Origin: Branchiostoma floridae
Taxonomy: Eukaryota; Chordata; Leptocardii; Amphioxiformes; Branchiostomatidae
DNA: 64,000 nucleotides
Assembly (NCBI RefSeq): GCF_000003815.2
Contig: NC_049985.1
Location: 3,298,967-3,362,966 of the forward strand
Reading direction: 5' to 3'
Of this stretch, positions 1-11,739 are shown piece after piece (position 1 is the stretch's first letter; every line of letters begins with the position of its first letter). Below the pieces are notes generated by a model, which saw only the letters and a program-made list of their open reading frames with translations, was not told where the DNA came from and did no database searches. The position numbers and the translations under genes are program-made.

Positions 1-2
1 AG

Positions 3-2048
3 AAGACAGAGAGTCTTGCAGAACAAAGACCATCATACAAAGCAAAGAAAGCAAATGAGACCTGTGAGCAAAAAGCAGCACAGCAAAGAGCATCATATAA
101 AGCAAAACGAGCAAATGAGACCCCTGAGGAAAAAGATGAAAGACTTGCAAAACGAAGAACATCATACAAAGCAAAACAAGCAAATGAGACCCGTGAGCAA
201 AAAGATGAAAGACTTGCAAAACGAAGAGCTTCATACAAAGCAAAACAGGCAGATGAGACAACTGAGCAAAAAGCAGATAGACTTGCACAGGAAAGAGCAA
301 AACGAGCAAATGAGACCCCTGAGCAAAAAGACGATAGACTTGCAAAACGAAGAGCATCATACAAAGCAAAACAAGCAAATGAGACCCCTGAGCAAAAAGC
401 CGAAAGACTTGCAAAACAAAGGACATCACGCAAAGCTAGCAAAGCAAAAAGAGCTGAACAAGAATCTTCACAAGAAAAAACGCAACGACAGAGGAAAAAC
501 TGTGATAGAGTGAGAAAAACATTGGCTACAAAATATGTTAGAGAACATAGCATAGACTATACCAGTGAACAATACAAATCAGACTTTCCTGCATTTCATT
601 GCTATATAAAACAGCACCCAAAGTACTACTGTAGCATATGTAGACAATTGTTATTTCATGACCAAGTGCGAAACTGCAACAATGCTGTCATAGACAAAAT
701 AGTCAATGATATTTCTGGTCAACATCATCTCTGTTCAAAGTGTTTGATTTGTCTTGAAAAAGACAAACCCATACCCAATGCTTGGACTAACAATATGGAT
801 CCAGGTGACATTCCATCATGCCTGAAACAACTCAGTAGAATGGAAACAAGACTTGTCAGTTTGAAATACACCTTCATCAAGTTAATTGTATTACCAGGTG
901 GACAATTTGGTGAACAAGGTCAAGCCATAAGTTTCCCTACCAACATTGAAACTACTTGCCAACTGTTACCACATAGCCAAGATACAGCTGGGCTAGTAAT
1001 AGTACACCCTTGTCAGACAAATGAAAGTAAAACACAAAGAACAGACCCACAACACATTGTACGATTTTCCAAAATGCATGAAGCTCTTACATGGCTGGTA
1101 ACGCATAATCATCTATATTCACATGTGAACATAGCTACCTTTGAAAACTGGGTAAAAAAGTCAAGTGAATTCAATCCAATGATCACAGACGCCAATGAAC
1201 CAGACTTCTCAAGTGCACCTTCTACTGTCCAAGAACTCTCAGCTTTTCCCTGTAACTACATTAATCCAAATGTCCAGTTACAATCTCTGTTGCAGAATGT
1301 AACAGACAATGTCCCAGTGATATCACTACCACGTGAAACATCACCACCACAAAGCATATTTAAAGAGACTGATCTTGAGGAACACTGTTTTCCACAGTTA
1401 TACCCATATGGTAAAAATGGCTTCAAACAGACGCGTGATGTACAACTAACAGACTTACAGTACTTCCAATCACGTTTGCTCAATATCAATGATTGCTGGA
1501 GAAAAAACATCCCATGGCTCTTCTTTGCCTTGAACTCGTATGAAATCAAGAAATTGTACAGTCAGATATCCATTGTATGTAGAATGCAAAAGCAGAGTAA
1601 TGTTAGATCACAATCCATAGCACAGCCACTAACAGCAGGCGATCTGCATCATGAAATTGATCAACATGTTGAAAGCACATCATACACTTTTATGAAGAAT
1701 ATACGTGGAACAGCAGCTTACTTCAAGGACCAACTGCTAAACTTGCTAGCAAAAATAAACACTATTGGACCACCAACATGGTTTGTCACTGTGTCTGCTA
1801 ATGATTTAAACTGGCCAGAATTGTTCATGACCCTGAATCCTGACCTGACCTATGAAGAAGCTAAAGCATTACCACAACAAGACAAATGGAACCTAATGAG
1901 ATCAGACCCTGTCATGTGTGCGATACACTTTAATAGACGCACTGATGCACTTCTACGCTTCATACTGAAGAGTCCACAACATCCCATTGGTAGAATCAAA
2001 GATCACTGGATTCGTGTGGAATTCCAATTAAGAGGTTCTCCACAGTGA
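3..2048 (+). CDS. Helitron Rep/helicase polyprotein, fragment (open at the 5' edge, truncated before the catalytic motif)
   Basis: Frame 3 is open from the window edge to the TGA at 2046-2048 (about 681 residues). The apparent start at 510 is a GTG inside this longer frame, and the ORF at 16-513 is an out-of-frame shadow. The first ~150 residues are tandem, basic, ~22-residue repeats of the type SYKAKQANETPEQKDERLAK, common at the N-terminus of Helitron proteins. A Cys/His-rich segment follows (CSICRQLL, then HHLCSKCLICLEKD). The rest matches the Helitron helicase-like N domain: CFPQLYPYGKNGF, GPPTWFVTVSANDLNWPELF, then PIGRIKDHWIRVEFQLRGSP. In intact elements RGSP is followed by the HxH (HUH) metal-binding motif of the rolling-circle nuclease. 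Here the frame reads Gln-stop, and no HUH, catalytic tyrosines or helicase domain follow. It is a dead fragment unless CCACA|GTGAAA is a splice donor. It may lie in an upstream TMEM33 intron. Confidence 0.88.
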   Translation, partial: KTESLAEQRPSYKAKKANETCEQKAAQQRASYKAKRANETPEEKDERLAKRRTSYKAKQANETREQKDERLAKRRASYKAKQADETTEQKADRLAQERAKRANETPEQKDDRLAKRRASYKAKQANETPEQKAERLAKQRTSRKASKAKRAEQESSQEKTQRQRKNCDRVRKTLATKYVREHSIDYTSEQYKSDFPAFHCYIKQHPKYYCSICRQLLFHDQVRNCNNAVIDKIVNDISGQHHLCSKCLICLEKDKPIPNAWTNNMDPGDIPSCLKQLSRMETRLVSLKYTFIKLIVLPGGQFGEQGQAISFPTNIETTCQLLPHSQDTAGLVIVHPCQTNESKTQRTDPQHIVRFSKMHEALTWLVTHNHLYSHVNIATFENWVKKSSEFNPMITDANEPDFSSAPSTVQELSAFPCNYINPNVQLQSLLQNVTDNVPVISLPRETSPPQSIFKETDLEEHCFPQLYPYGKNGFKQTRDVQLTDLQYFQSRLLNINDCWRKNIPWLFFALNSYEIKKLYSQISIVCRMQKQSNVRSQSIAQPLTAGDLHHEIDQHVESTSYTFMKNIRGTAAYFKDQLLNLLAKINTIGPPTWFVTVSANDLNWPELFMTLNPDLTYEEAKALPQQDKWNLMRSDPVMCAIHFNRRTDALLRFILKSPQHPIGRIKDHWIRVEFQLRGSPQ

Positions 2049-2706
2049 AATTTCTGTCACGAAGAAAGAACGACAATGCACATCCGGGACCTCTTCCCGC
2101 CTTTGGCTGTGGTCTCGCACCGGAGTTTCTTTTACGATTTTTATATCCGGCACACAGCGCACACAAGGGATACAATTCCGCCCACAAAAGTACGCCGGAA
2201 AATCCAATTATACCAGTGAACAAAGGTTTCCAGCCAACTTCCCATAGATTTTAGATATAAACTTCTAGTTTAATAATGATGCACATTTTACTGGAACACA
2301 ACATGAAATTTTGAGGTAGTCCTTCCAAATGCGCCCCGGCCAGCTTTTTTTAAAAGCTTTCTTGTTTCATTTTGTATAGCCTATAAAACACCTTTAGGAG
2401 GCACATTTCGTAATGCCCAAATGCAAGATTTGATCAACTCACACCATGACAGACGCTTACTCTTTTCAAATGTGTGGCAGGATTCTTAAAGTGCTTGAGG
2501 CTTTACATCCCATCCAAGAACGTGTCCGTAATGAAAGCTAGGTACTCATCTGAGTTGAACAGCATCATTACTGTCTGTTAATGTACAGAAAGTTACATTT
2601 GTCTAGCTGTATAGATCGATTGAAGAAATATTGTTTTTTGTTGGTTTCCTAACCTTAAGCAACCTACCAGACTTTGGTCACTAAATGTATCTCTTTCCCT
2701 TCCCAG
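2049..2706. other. Non-coding stretch between the Helitron fragment and TMEM33
   Basis: No exon-like segment is visible. The earlier TMEM33 exons are not here and presumably lie upstream of the window, so this stretch and the Helitron fragment are probably intronic. A polypyrimidine tract and AG at 2701-2706 form the acceptor of the first TMEM33 exon seen. Confidence 0.5.
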
Positions 2707-3367
2707 AGGACGCATGAGTCTGCTGGTGCCGTTTATCTACTACCGTTTCCTGACCATGCGGTACGCCTCCAGGAGAAACCCATACTCAAGGTAAACAGAC
2801 TTAAACTTTACTTCATTCTCGGACACTAGGGTGAAGATGTCGCAATTAGGACATTGTTGTCATGGTGCAAAACTTCACTGAACTAGTTTTCACTCTTGCA
2901 TCTGCTTTTGAAGACATTCTTTAAGTTAGACAATCTTTGAGTGTGATTACTGTTCTCAAGGTAAGCAAACTTTAAGGCCACACAAATTTCGTTCTTGGTT
3001 CTCGGACATTTGAAGGTGAAATTATTGCAATCGGTCTTCATGAAAGCAGAAGGTAGTGTGAAAACTTGAACATAACTGTACAAAGTTAGACATCTTGTTT
3101 TGTTTTTTCCGTAACAAAACTTGTTTTTACTCTTGCGTTGGCTTCAGAATACAGCCGTTGAGTTAGATTACAACAATTGCTGGTCACTACCTTCAAACCT
3201 TAACTTTTTACTTTCCCCATTCGTTGCTCTGCAGACAGCTGTTCTACGAGCTGCGCGTGATGATGGAGCAGATGTGTTCCCGCCCCAGCTGTCCCGTCTT
3301 CATCCGCAACATGTGCACCAAGGCCATCGGCATCATCTCACGCCTGGCTCCGCCCGTCGCACAGTGA
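2707..3367 (+). CDS. TMEM33: TMEM33 (Krueppel homolog 2 family), last two coding exons
   Basis: Exon 2707-2790 (acceptor TTCCCAG, donor AAG|GTAAAC) encodes GRMSLLVPFIYYRFLTMRYA followed by SRRNPYS. Exon 3235-3367 (acceptor CTCTGCAG) continues in phase as RQLFYELRVMMEQMCSRPSC and ends IGIISRLAPPVAQ-stop. This matches the C-terminus of animal TMEM33, whose human form has PFIYYRFLTLRYSSRRNPYC and ends near ISRLAP. TMEM33 is a multi-pass ER and nuclear-envelope protein that interacts with reticulons and is linked to the unfolded protein response. The N-terminal two thirds of the protein lies outside the window. The stop codon is followed by tandem partial copies of this last exon. AATAAA at 5836-5841 is one possible polyadenylation signal for a long 3' UTR. 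Confidence 0.9.
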
Positions 3368-4510
3368 CATAGTTTCGCATATTTGTCATTTTTTGTAGCA
3401 TGAACATTATTGTGTGTTGGTCTCTATTGTCAAAACAAATTCAACCTAAACACAAGTAATCACCATATTCTAGATCCACCTTATTCTATTCATCCGCAAC
3501 ATGTGCAACAAGGCCATCGGCATCATCTCACGCCTGGCTCCTCCCGTTGCTCAGTGACACAGTTTCACGTATTTGTCATTTTTCTAGCATGAACATTATT
3601 GTGTGTTAGTTTCTATTGTCAAAACAAATTCAATCTAAACATGTTAAACACAAGGAATCACCATATTCTAGATCCACCTTATTCCATTCATCCGCAACAT
3701 GTGCATCAAGGCCATTGGCATCATCTCACGCCTGGCTCCTCCTGTCGCACAGTGACACAGTTTCGCATATACATGTATGTCATTTTTCTAGTAGTAGTCC
3801 ACTGTGTTCTGCTGCTGCAGTGGTCAGACACTCTTCAGCAGCAATCAGTCTAGCATGAAATATTGTTTTTTTATTGTGTGTTTCTTTCTATGGTCAAAAC
3901 AAATTCAGCCTACACATATCCAAGTTAGATTCATGAATGAATTTCCAACACAACAGAAGATAATTTCACCAAATTCTCTTCATCCGCAACATGTGCAACA
4001 AGGCCATTGGCATCATCTCATGCCTGGCTCCTCCCGTCGCACAGTGACATAGTTTTGCATATTTGTCATTTTTCTAGCATGAAACATTGTGTGTTGGTTT
4101 CTATTGTCAAAACAAATTCAATCTTACATGTTAAACACAAGTAATCACCATATTCTAGATCCACCATATTCTGTTCATCCGCAACATGTGCACCAAGGCC
4201 ATTGGCATCATCTCACGCCTCGCTCCTCCCATCGCACAGTGACACAGTTTCGCATATTTGTCATTATTCTAGCATGAACATTATTGTGTGCAGGTTTCTA
4301 TCGTAGAAACGAATTCAATCCACACAATTATCCAACACAATGAATCACCATATTCTAGATCCACCTTATTCTGGTCATCCGCATAATATTTGTTCAACTT
4401 CAATGTGTGTAACCGCTAATTACACAGAGATAAACCCACCAAATTTGGCTCTTCCACTGTGCTGGCAGACCCGTGCCAAACCCCTTCTTTGTAGCACAGT
4501 GACTGTTATC
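3301..4510 (+). repeat. Tandem array (~195 bp units) containing copies of the TMEM33 terminal coding segment
   Basis: The segment starting CATCCGCAACATGTGC, which encodes the last 21 TMEM33 residues and the stop, recurs at 3301 (functional copy), 3491, 3689, 3981 and 4176. A degenerate sixth copy begins at 4376. Spacings are 190, 198, 292, 195 and 200 bp. The intervening sequence is also duplicated (a stretch including CACCATATTCTAGATCCACC before each unit). Copies 2-5 keep the frame and the TGA; their residue changes relative to the functional copy are few (Thr to Asn or Ile, Arg to Cys, Val to Ile). No AG acceptor directly precedes the extra copies, so they are most likely 3' UTR repeats rather than alternative last exons. 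Confidence 0.9.
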
Positions 4511-6888
4511 TGCATTCTCACACTTGCATATCTATTGTGTATGCTCACATGTACATATATGTCTTCATTTGGGTTGTATCATTGGAGAAAATTGAACCAT
4601 TTTTAAGGCAGCAGTCATGTGTAACCAATTGTCATATAACAGTTTCCTACATAAGCTATGTTCACAGTGGGAAGGACAAGTTAGAAATCTAAAAGCAGAT
4701 GGCATTCTCCTTTAACTTACCCATACAAAATGTACATTAATTTTACATTACCTATACTTATGGATGGAACAGATGGCATGATACCATTTTGAATACAGAG
4801 GTTAGTATATTTGTCCATACAACTAAACAATCATCATACCTACTGTACAAAAATGTAACACAAACATATCATTGAGTTATCAAAAGATGTGCTGTCAGTA
4901 ACAATAGCCTGACCAGTTGTACAGGTGCTTCGGAGTCCTGTATGCTGCTTATTTGAAATGTTATGAGAAAAGTTCTGTCCTACATAGAAATTAGAATTCA
5001 CAGATTGACAGCATATACTCAGTACAATGCATGATGTGTATAAAAACAAACATCATACTGATGAATACAACCAAAGTGTGTCTTTCTGAAAGGAGTAGTT
5101 TAGTGTACCAATCCACATTCTACTCTTTGTTGTAAAAGATTGAATGTGCATAAGCAGCTATTTTGCCCTTCCAGTGATTTCACATGATGATATAATTGTT
5201 CAAGTGTTAAACATTGTTAGCTATAGTGTCATAATCTGAACAACGTAAGCTATTTATTCATACTCAACTGCATGTTGTAACTAAATATAACTGACTTTGT
5301 CTTGTACCTATACCTAATCTAATGTATTGTGTAAATCATAGTATTTTAGATTGCTGATTGCAAATTGCTGATAAGTCTAGGTGTGAATGATTAAGCCCTG
5401 AAAAAAAGACCTCAACCTTAGACTTTTGAGGACACTTTCAACAATCAGATTGTGTGAAAAATTGAATCTCTGACTGAAAGTTATTACAGATAAGAAAATA
5501 CCATAAAGAAGAACTAATGTTGTTTCAATAGTTTTTCTTAAAGTCACTCCAGGGTCTTTCACAATTTGTTTTCTCAGTTGGCACCTTTTTGTACCAGTTT
5601 CTGTATTGTGAATAGTGAGTGTACTGAGCTGTAGTATGAGATTCTCATGTAGAACGTACTTTGTATGGACAGTTTTGAATGTGAAGCCAAGCATTGCCCT
5701 GTGAGCTGTATTTATTCATAATGTTAATCATAATGTCAAAGTACATGTAAGTAAATTTAGTATACAGTATTGTATAAAAAGTACCAAAAATGTATTGTTT
5801 AATCCTGCGGAGAAAATTGTTTCAAAAGAATTTCAAATAAAATGGACAATGAATAATTGTTATAACGATTATATTGTGAATTTTATTGCAAGTGAAATTC
5901 TGTGAAAAGAAAAGTTCTAGGTAAAATGTCCATTATCAACAAATGTTGTATTGTACAAGATTCTTACTGTTACATTTGTAGGTTGTACTTGATTGAGAAG
6001 TGAATCATTCATAATGGCAATGAAATAACTACAGTAGATGAAAATATACTGTCTGAGGTTTATTGCACTCATTTTCAAAACAATTCCAAAAGTCTTGCAT
6101 ACTTGAATTCATATTTTTGAACTGTACAGAATTTCAGAAAATGAAAACACCCTTGATCACTGCTTTGCAATTTGAACTTGGAACATATATATATCGTCAC
6201 TCATGAGAATTTTCTTAGGAAATTTTCGTGGTATCTTGCATTGTTGCTTGCTATCTACACGTACATTTTCTTTTTATTCCACGCCCCTCACATTCCATCC
6301 TATTATTTTACATATCACATACATACGTGCACCACGCTACTGTACTTTAACTTAGCTGTATTTACAATATTAACTTGTCAGCCGGTTGCTCACTTATAAG
6401 TACCTAAAGACATTGTACATTTCTCTATACAAACTGTTCCTGTATTCTGCCATTACTCGTTCGTTCTCTATCTTACTATGATTATTATTTACATACCAAA
6501 AAGTGATAATCCCGGAACATTATTACAATGTTAATGCTGCAGTCATTCTGGACATAATTATCATATTTTTGAAATTGTAAGAGTCAACGTTGTTGAAGTG
6601 AGTAATTCTAAAATGTATTTAAACATGTCATTGAATATTGTTTTTGAGAAATTAGATGCGACCCAGTCTTTGGCAAGCTTTAATTTCGCCAATCCTCTAG
6701 TAATCAACAATAGCCTGAGTTTCATCCTCCGTAGTGACCGCTGTTAGCAAGCGAAAGTAGTGAGTCAGCGGTCACTACGGAGGACGGTACTCAGGCTAAA
6801 TCAACAAACACATGTACGGCCGAATGTAGCTAACGGTGTGACAGGGGCATTACCTAGAGTGTAATTTGAAGACTTATACAAAAGACGA
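4511..6888. other. AT-rich non-coding stretch between TMEM33 and the convergent ASB gene
   Basis: No coding exon was recognised. It holds an AATAAA at 5836-5841 and the hairpin element at 6711-6798. The distal TMEM33 3' UTR probably occupies part of it. Confidence 0.45.
6711..6798. mobile_element. Palindromic mini-element (foldback MITE-like)
   Basis: A 33-nt left arm (6711-6743, beginning TAGCCTGAGT) pairs with a 33-nt right arm (6766-6798, ending ACTCAGGCTA) with three mismatches, around a 22-nt loop. The TA at both ends fits a TA target duplication, as for Tc1/mariner-type MITEs. It would form a strong hairpin in RNA. Confidence 0.8.
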
Positions 6889-9800
6889 TCATTTGAAAAA
6901 CTTGTAGAGCACGTAGTCCTGTAGAAGAGGAGGCAACCTCAGCAGCTGCACGAATTTGACTCTCTCCTTGCCCAGCAGGTGCCGTATCCTCAGGCGGCAC
7001 AGCTGCATCAGGTGGCTGGGGTGAGCTGATGAGGAAAATAAACAGAAAGTTTCAAAAGTTGCAAACGTTACGTATGCTCAAGAATGTTATATATAACGTC
7101 CTTGGTATGCTAAAGCTTTACCTGGAGATGCCAAAGGTGATTTAACTGTGCAAAGAGAAAGGAGTGATAGAAATTGAAGTCTGAACATTGAAAATGGAGA
7201 GATCACACATCGATGACTAGTTGAGTACTTTGAACTGTGAGTACGTATATCTACCCATCTACCTACATTTGTATGTCTATAGCAATGCCATTAATAGTAT
7301 CATTGTTGACTCTACACAGAAAGACGGATACAACATGGGTCAGATGTGGCATTTTTCATATTATTAAAGTTCTACTCCAGAGCGAAAAAGGAAGATTACT
7401 GTCATGCTGGCATGTTTTGTCCAGAATGGCAGTTAACTGTATACAAGTTGACCACTTCATATTCATATTCAAGTACTCACCATCTCTGTACGTGAGGATT
7501 TTCCTGACCTCCGACCCGGGGTCAGTCAGGTCAAGCGGCCTCTGTTTGCTGATGTCCTTGGCGTTGATGTTTGCCCCGTACTCCAGCAGGACCTGCACCA
7601 CCTCAGGGCTGCCAGCCTTGGCGGCCACGTGCAGGGCAGTCTCGTAGTTCTTGGTGGCATCAACGTTAGCACCTAGACAAAAGGTATGGTTGTTTTGTTC
7701 TTGACGTTTCATAAATGAAAAGTTGAGTTGATCGCTCATATCAAACCGTTTTCTCTCTATATAGTGTATACAAGTTCATGGCCTAGAATCGTTGGCCCAC
7801 AAATGCTATGAAGTGCTGAGGACATCATGACTGTTACTTACCATCCCCGAAAAAATCCAGGAGCGGAGTAGGTAGAACTAGAGATAACCTACTGAAATTG
7901 GGCGGGTGAAATCAGCTGAGTGTCAGTGTGGCCATCATTAGTAAACTTTCTCCGTGAATGTGTACTGGGTCCAAATATCACCGATTAAGACCTGTACTAG
8001 TGAAGCTAACCAAGGCGACTTGAACCGGTTTCAGTACTGACACGACACGATATGATGATGATGATGATAAGACTTAATTGAGCTCTGAGCACCAGCTCTA
8101 AACACTCTGCATACTTCCTTCTGCAGATCACATGCACCAGACTGCTGGAAGTCGATCAAATGAATTCTTGTCTATCCTAGCAGGACCATCTTCCACCAGA
8201 CGACAAAAATGATCTGATACGTGTCTTTACTTTGATCTGCTAGCCCTGAGGGAGCAACTCTGGGCACTCTGGATGATTCCTACTCCAGGCCACATGTAAC
8301 TGACTTCTGGACGTCGATCGATCTCTCTCCTCCATCTCAGAAGTAGGACCATCTAACGTTACCATCAAACCGCAAAAGTCTGATACGTGTCATAACCTGT
8401 ACCTACCGGCCCTGAGCAGCAACTCTACACACTCCGGGTAGTTCCTACTGCAGACCACATGCAGCGGACTGCCGTACTGTGAGTCGACTGTCTCCACATC
8501 AGCCCCGGCATCGATGAGAACCTCCACAACCTCGTGCCGACCTGAATGCAAAACAGGGAAAAGAAAAGAGACAATCAAAAACGGAAATCCACTGCAGTAC
8601 CTTAGCAAGCCAGTAGGGAGCCCATTACAGAGGATGGCCTTCGTTATCCCGACCCCCATTAACCTACCAAATATCATCAGAATCCATCCAAGGCTTCTCG
8701 AGTTATGCTGTTCACGGACAGACAAACACAACGAAAACACAACTTTATTGGCGAAGGTATTGATAATTTGGACCCAGAAATACACAGTGATCATGAAATT
8801 AGGACAGCCATGATCTGTAAGTAAAATGTTGAGCGACTTAGGCACAGGAACAATGAATTTCAAATGACGCACCATTAAAGCAGGCTTCATGGAGGGGTGA
8901 CTTGGTGAAGAGCCCTGGGTCCGGGGATATCCCATGGTTCAGCAGCAGCTTGACGCAGGAAACACTTCCTCTGGAGCAGGCAAAGGTCAAGGGCGTGTCC
9001 CCGTCTATGGTCCGCGGGTTCAACTTTAACATGGACACAACAGCATTGATAAAAAAATGAATGTCTCCAAAACGTCTAGCCACACCATAGCTGTGAAGTT
9101 AACATGTATTTTGGTTTTCAGCCTCCACATTTCTTCTTGTAAAGGTTATGTTATAAATTCTACTGTAATCGTTAACAGATAATGATTCAAGACAATGCCA
9201 AGGGCCTTTTATTTCATTTCTTAACGTGTTATCCCTTTTTCAATACTGTCTTTTCTCAATTCAAATCATTTCACTTCTTCACCATCAAACACGGCAACAG
9301 AGGAATAAAACATTCAGTATCATATTTGATAGTTAACCTTGATTTTACATAAAATAATTCCCTTAAAATCCTTCTTACCTTTGCCCCAGCCTTGATGAGC
9401 GCCTGTGCACAACGGTAATGCCCACCGAGACAGGCCTCATGTAGGGGCATGCACCAGTCAGGGGTGCGGAAGTTTACGTTCGCCCCCTGCTCTATCAACG
9501 TTCTCAGGACATGAGCCTGGCCATTGGCTGCTGCGTCGTGTAAGAGGTACGACTCCTCGTACGAACCTGTAAGGAAAGTGTTACAGACGCTGCAAACTAA
9601 CTACATCATGGTAGCCAGATGTGTCACAGCCTGAACTGAGGGTCGCGTAGGGCCTGAGTTGAAAATTTCTAGATCGATTGCAAGTCTTTTATTCCATGTT
9701 TGTCAAGGCACAATTTGGATATGCATCTGTAGAGTTGAGGATTGCTTCTTTGTTTGTTTGTTTGATTGATTGATTGATCGATTGGTTCACATCATTGAAA

Positions 9801-11739
9801 GTCCCGTGCTGAAAACATCCTAGAGACAAATGTTTAAAACCATCATGCATCGGCATTTGATGCCGCGGATGCTTGACTGTGCCTTATCAGATTGCTTATT
9901 TTGATTTTTAAAATAGATAAACAAGGGATAGTGTGGCATTTCGGGAAAACATTGCTGCATACATCCAATTGGTTCTGACAAAAATGACCAGATTGTGAAC
10001 ATAACAACTTTAAAATGAATATGAAAAGCAGATTTGAATTTCAGTTGGCGTCTTACGTTTAACTTCAAACGAATGACATAAACCTTGCAATTTTCGTTCA
10101 GAAAAATCATGAGGTTGCTCAAGAAAAGTCTTGTTATGAAATGCCCTCGTTAATAGCAACAATTAAGACTGTGACTCCGACACATTCTACTACCACTACT
10201 GCCCACCTGTGCTCCTGCTCCCATCAGAATCTTAACGCAGCCCGGGTGTCCGCCCAGGCAGGCGTCGTGGAGCGGGGTAAACGAGTTAAGCGTGCGAGCG
10301 TTCACGTTCGCACCCTCCTGCACCAGCTTCTGCAGCAGGAGGACCTGTCCGCAGCACGCCGCGTCGTGGAGAGGGTACCGGTCCGCCCATGTCCCTGTCC
10401 GGAGGCACAAACCGATCTGACCAGTCTGACAAATGATTCCAGTATTTACCACACACACTGCACCAGCCATCGGCTTCCAACAGTACTGTCTCAAGTACAA
10501 CAGCTTCCAAAATATCTTAAGAAGACAAACTGTGCAGCCCTGTTTCTTGATTCTTGAGTTGAAGACAAGATTTTAAGACCTAACAGAGTACAGAACCTTG
10601 ATCTTAAAGAAGAAAGTACAGAAAACCTTCAGTGGCGCACAGAACGGTCTGAACCAGAGAAGTTGTGATGCAATGTTTATCTCTCCCATACTGGCAACTT
10701 CTTATCCTGTTTACGAGACAGAAATAGGATAGTGGTGATGCACAAACATCAAGAAGTCACAAGGTTTCCTCTATCTGATCATATGATGTAACTTTCCACA
10801 GCTGGCATGCTGCGTTAAACGTTTAGCCCAGATTTTGGACAAGGACAACTGTTATTTTTTTCTGTATTGCAATCGTTATTTTACCCTTCGTGTGGATTGT
10901 ATTTGCTTTGTTTCAGGTTTGTAGGTTATGCAGTACTTGTTTTGCTACGTTGTCTATGATTCGTTATGTAGAAGGCACGACACCAGCAATAGCTGCCTAT
11001 GTAAAGTAGTAATGTATCGTTGCAATGCTTATAAACTTAGTACTAAATCAAATCAAAACTATCTGTTGCAATCCTCACGATTGAGCTAAAGGATGGCTCG
11101 ACAGACAAAATCTATCTAATATATAACATATACATGTATGACTTTATATGTGTTTGTGTAGTTATATTCAATTAGTAATCAAAACTGCCAAAACAATTGA
11201 CACCAACAGTCAGAACTGTTGACATGGACGTCATGGGGAGAAGATATGACATTTTTAGTTTGGGCATTCCGACAACAAGGCCCCGAAGTCACATGACAAA
11301 ACACATCATCAGCAAGTTAAATACTAGTATTATCATCACCATACTCACATCTATTTCATGTCTTGACCATTGAATTACTTTTATCCAATATGTTAATTAT
11401 CAATATAGAGAAGAGAAACGATGAGTTTAAAGATGTCTAATAATACTGCATCAGTAATTTCCGAGGTATGCACACTTCAGATATCCAGATCTTTCTTTGG
11501 GCAAGTATATTGTTTTTACCATTACTCACACTATCCGCTTTAAGGTATGTTGCTATGTTGCTCCCTGTCTGGCGAGGATTAGACGTGTTTGTAAACAAAT
11601 AAGAAGTAAGAAGATACGTTAATATTATATGCTACAAAGAAAATTTACACTAACCCTCTTTTACGATGACCTCTCCCCATCCGTGGAATCCATAAATTAC
11701 CCGGAACATCGAACAAACTCCAAACTCAGGGGAAAACAT
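6889..11739 (-). CDS. Ankyrin repeat and SOCS box protein (ASB5/9/11/13-like), complete, with alternative exon 2
   Basis: Exons on the minus strand: 11739-11655, then 10394-10207 (2a) or 9566-9379 (2b), 9023-8873, 8541-8407, 7672-7481, 7025-6889. All junctions are GT-AG and phases agree. With one exon 2 the total is 888 nt (295 aa), the usual size of this ASB subgroup. The protein starts MFSPEFGVCSMFRV and carries about six ankyrin repeats (YLLHDAAANGQ, SPLHEACFNG, SPLHVVCSRNYPECVELLL, TALHVAAKAG). It ends in a SOCS box: LMQLCRLRIR, then LPPLLQDYVLY. ASB proteins are substrate receptors of Elongin B/C-Cullin5 ubiquitin ligases; the LxxLCRxxIR helix is the BC box and LPPLLQDYVL occupies the Cul5-box position. 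The substrate cannot be read from sequence. Exons 2a and 2b have equal length and the same phases; joining both shifts the frame to an early stop. Confidence 0.9.

Noticed and set aside
16..513. 165-codon ORF of Lys/Gln-rich repeats
   Set aside because: Frame 3 is open over the same bases from the window edge and flows directly into the Helitron domain. This ORF is an out-of-frame reading of the same tandem repeat.
3410..4277. Series of short ORFs with a shared IHPQHV-QGH-HHLTPGSS peptide
   Set aside because: They are the wrong-frame translation of the repeated TMEM33 terminal segment, whose true frame gives IRNMC-KAIGIISRLAPP and a stop.
10141..10557. Plus-strand ORF of 138 codons opposite the ASB exon 2a
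   Set aside because: It is antisense to a GC-rich ankyrin exon with clear splice sites and protein similarity. It has no domain of its own.
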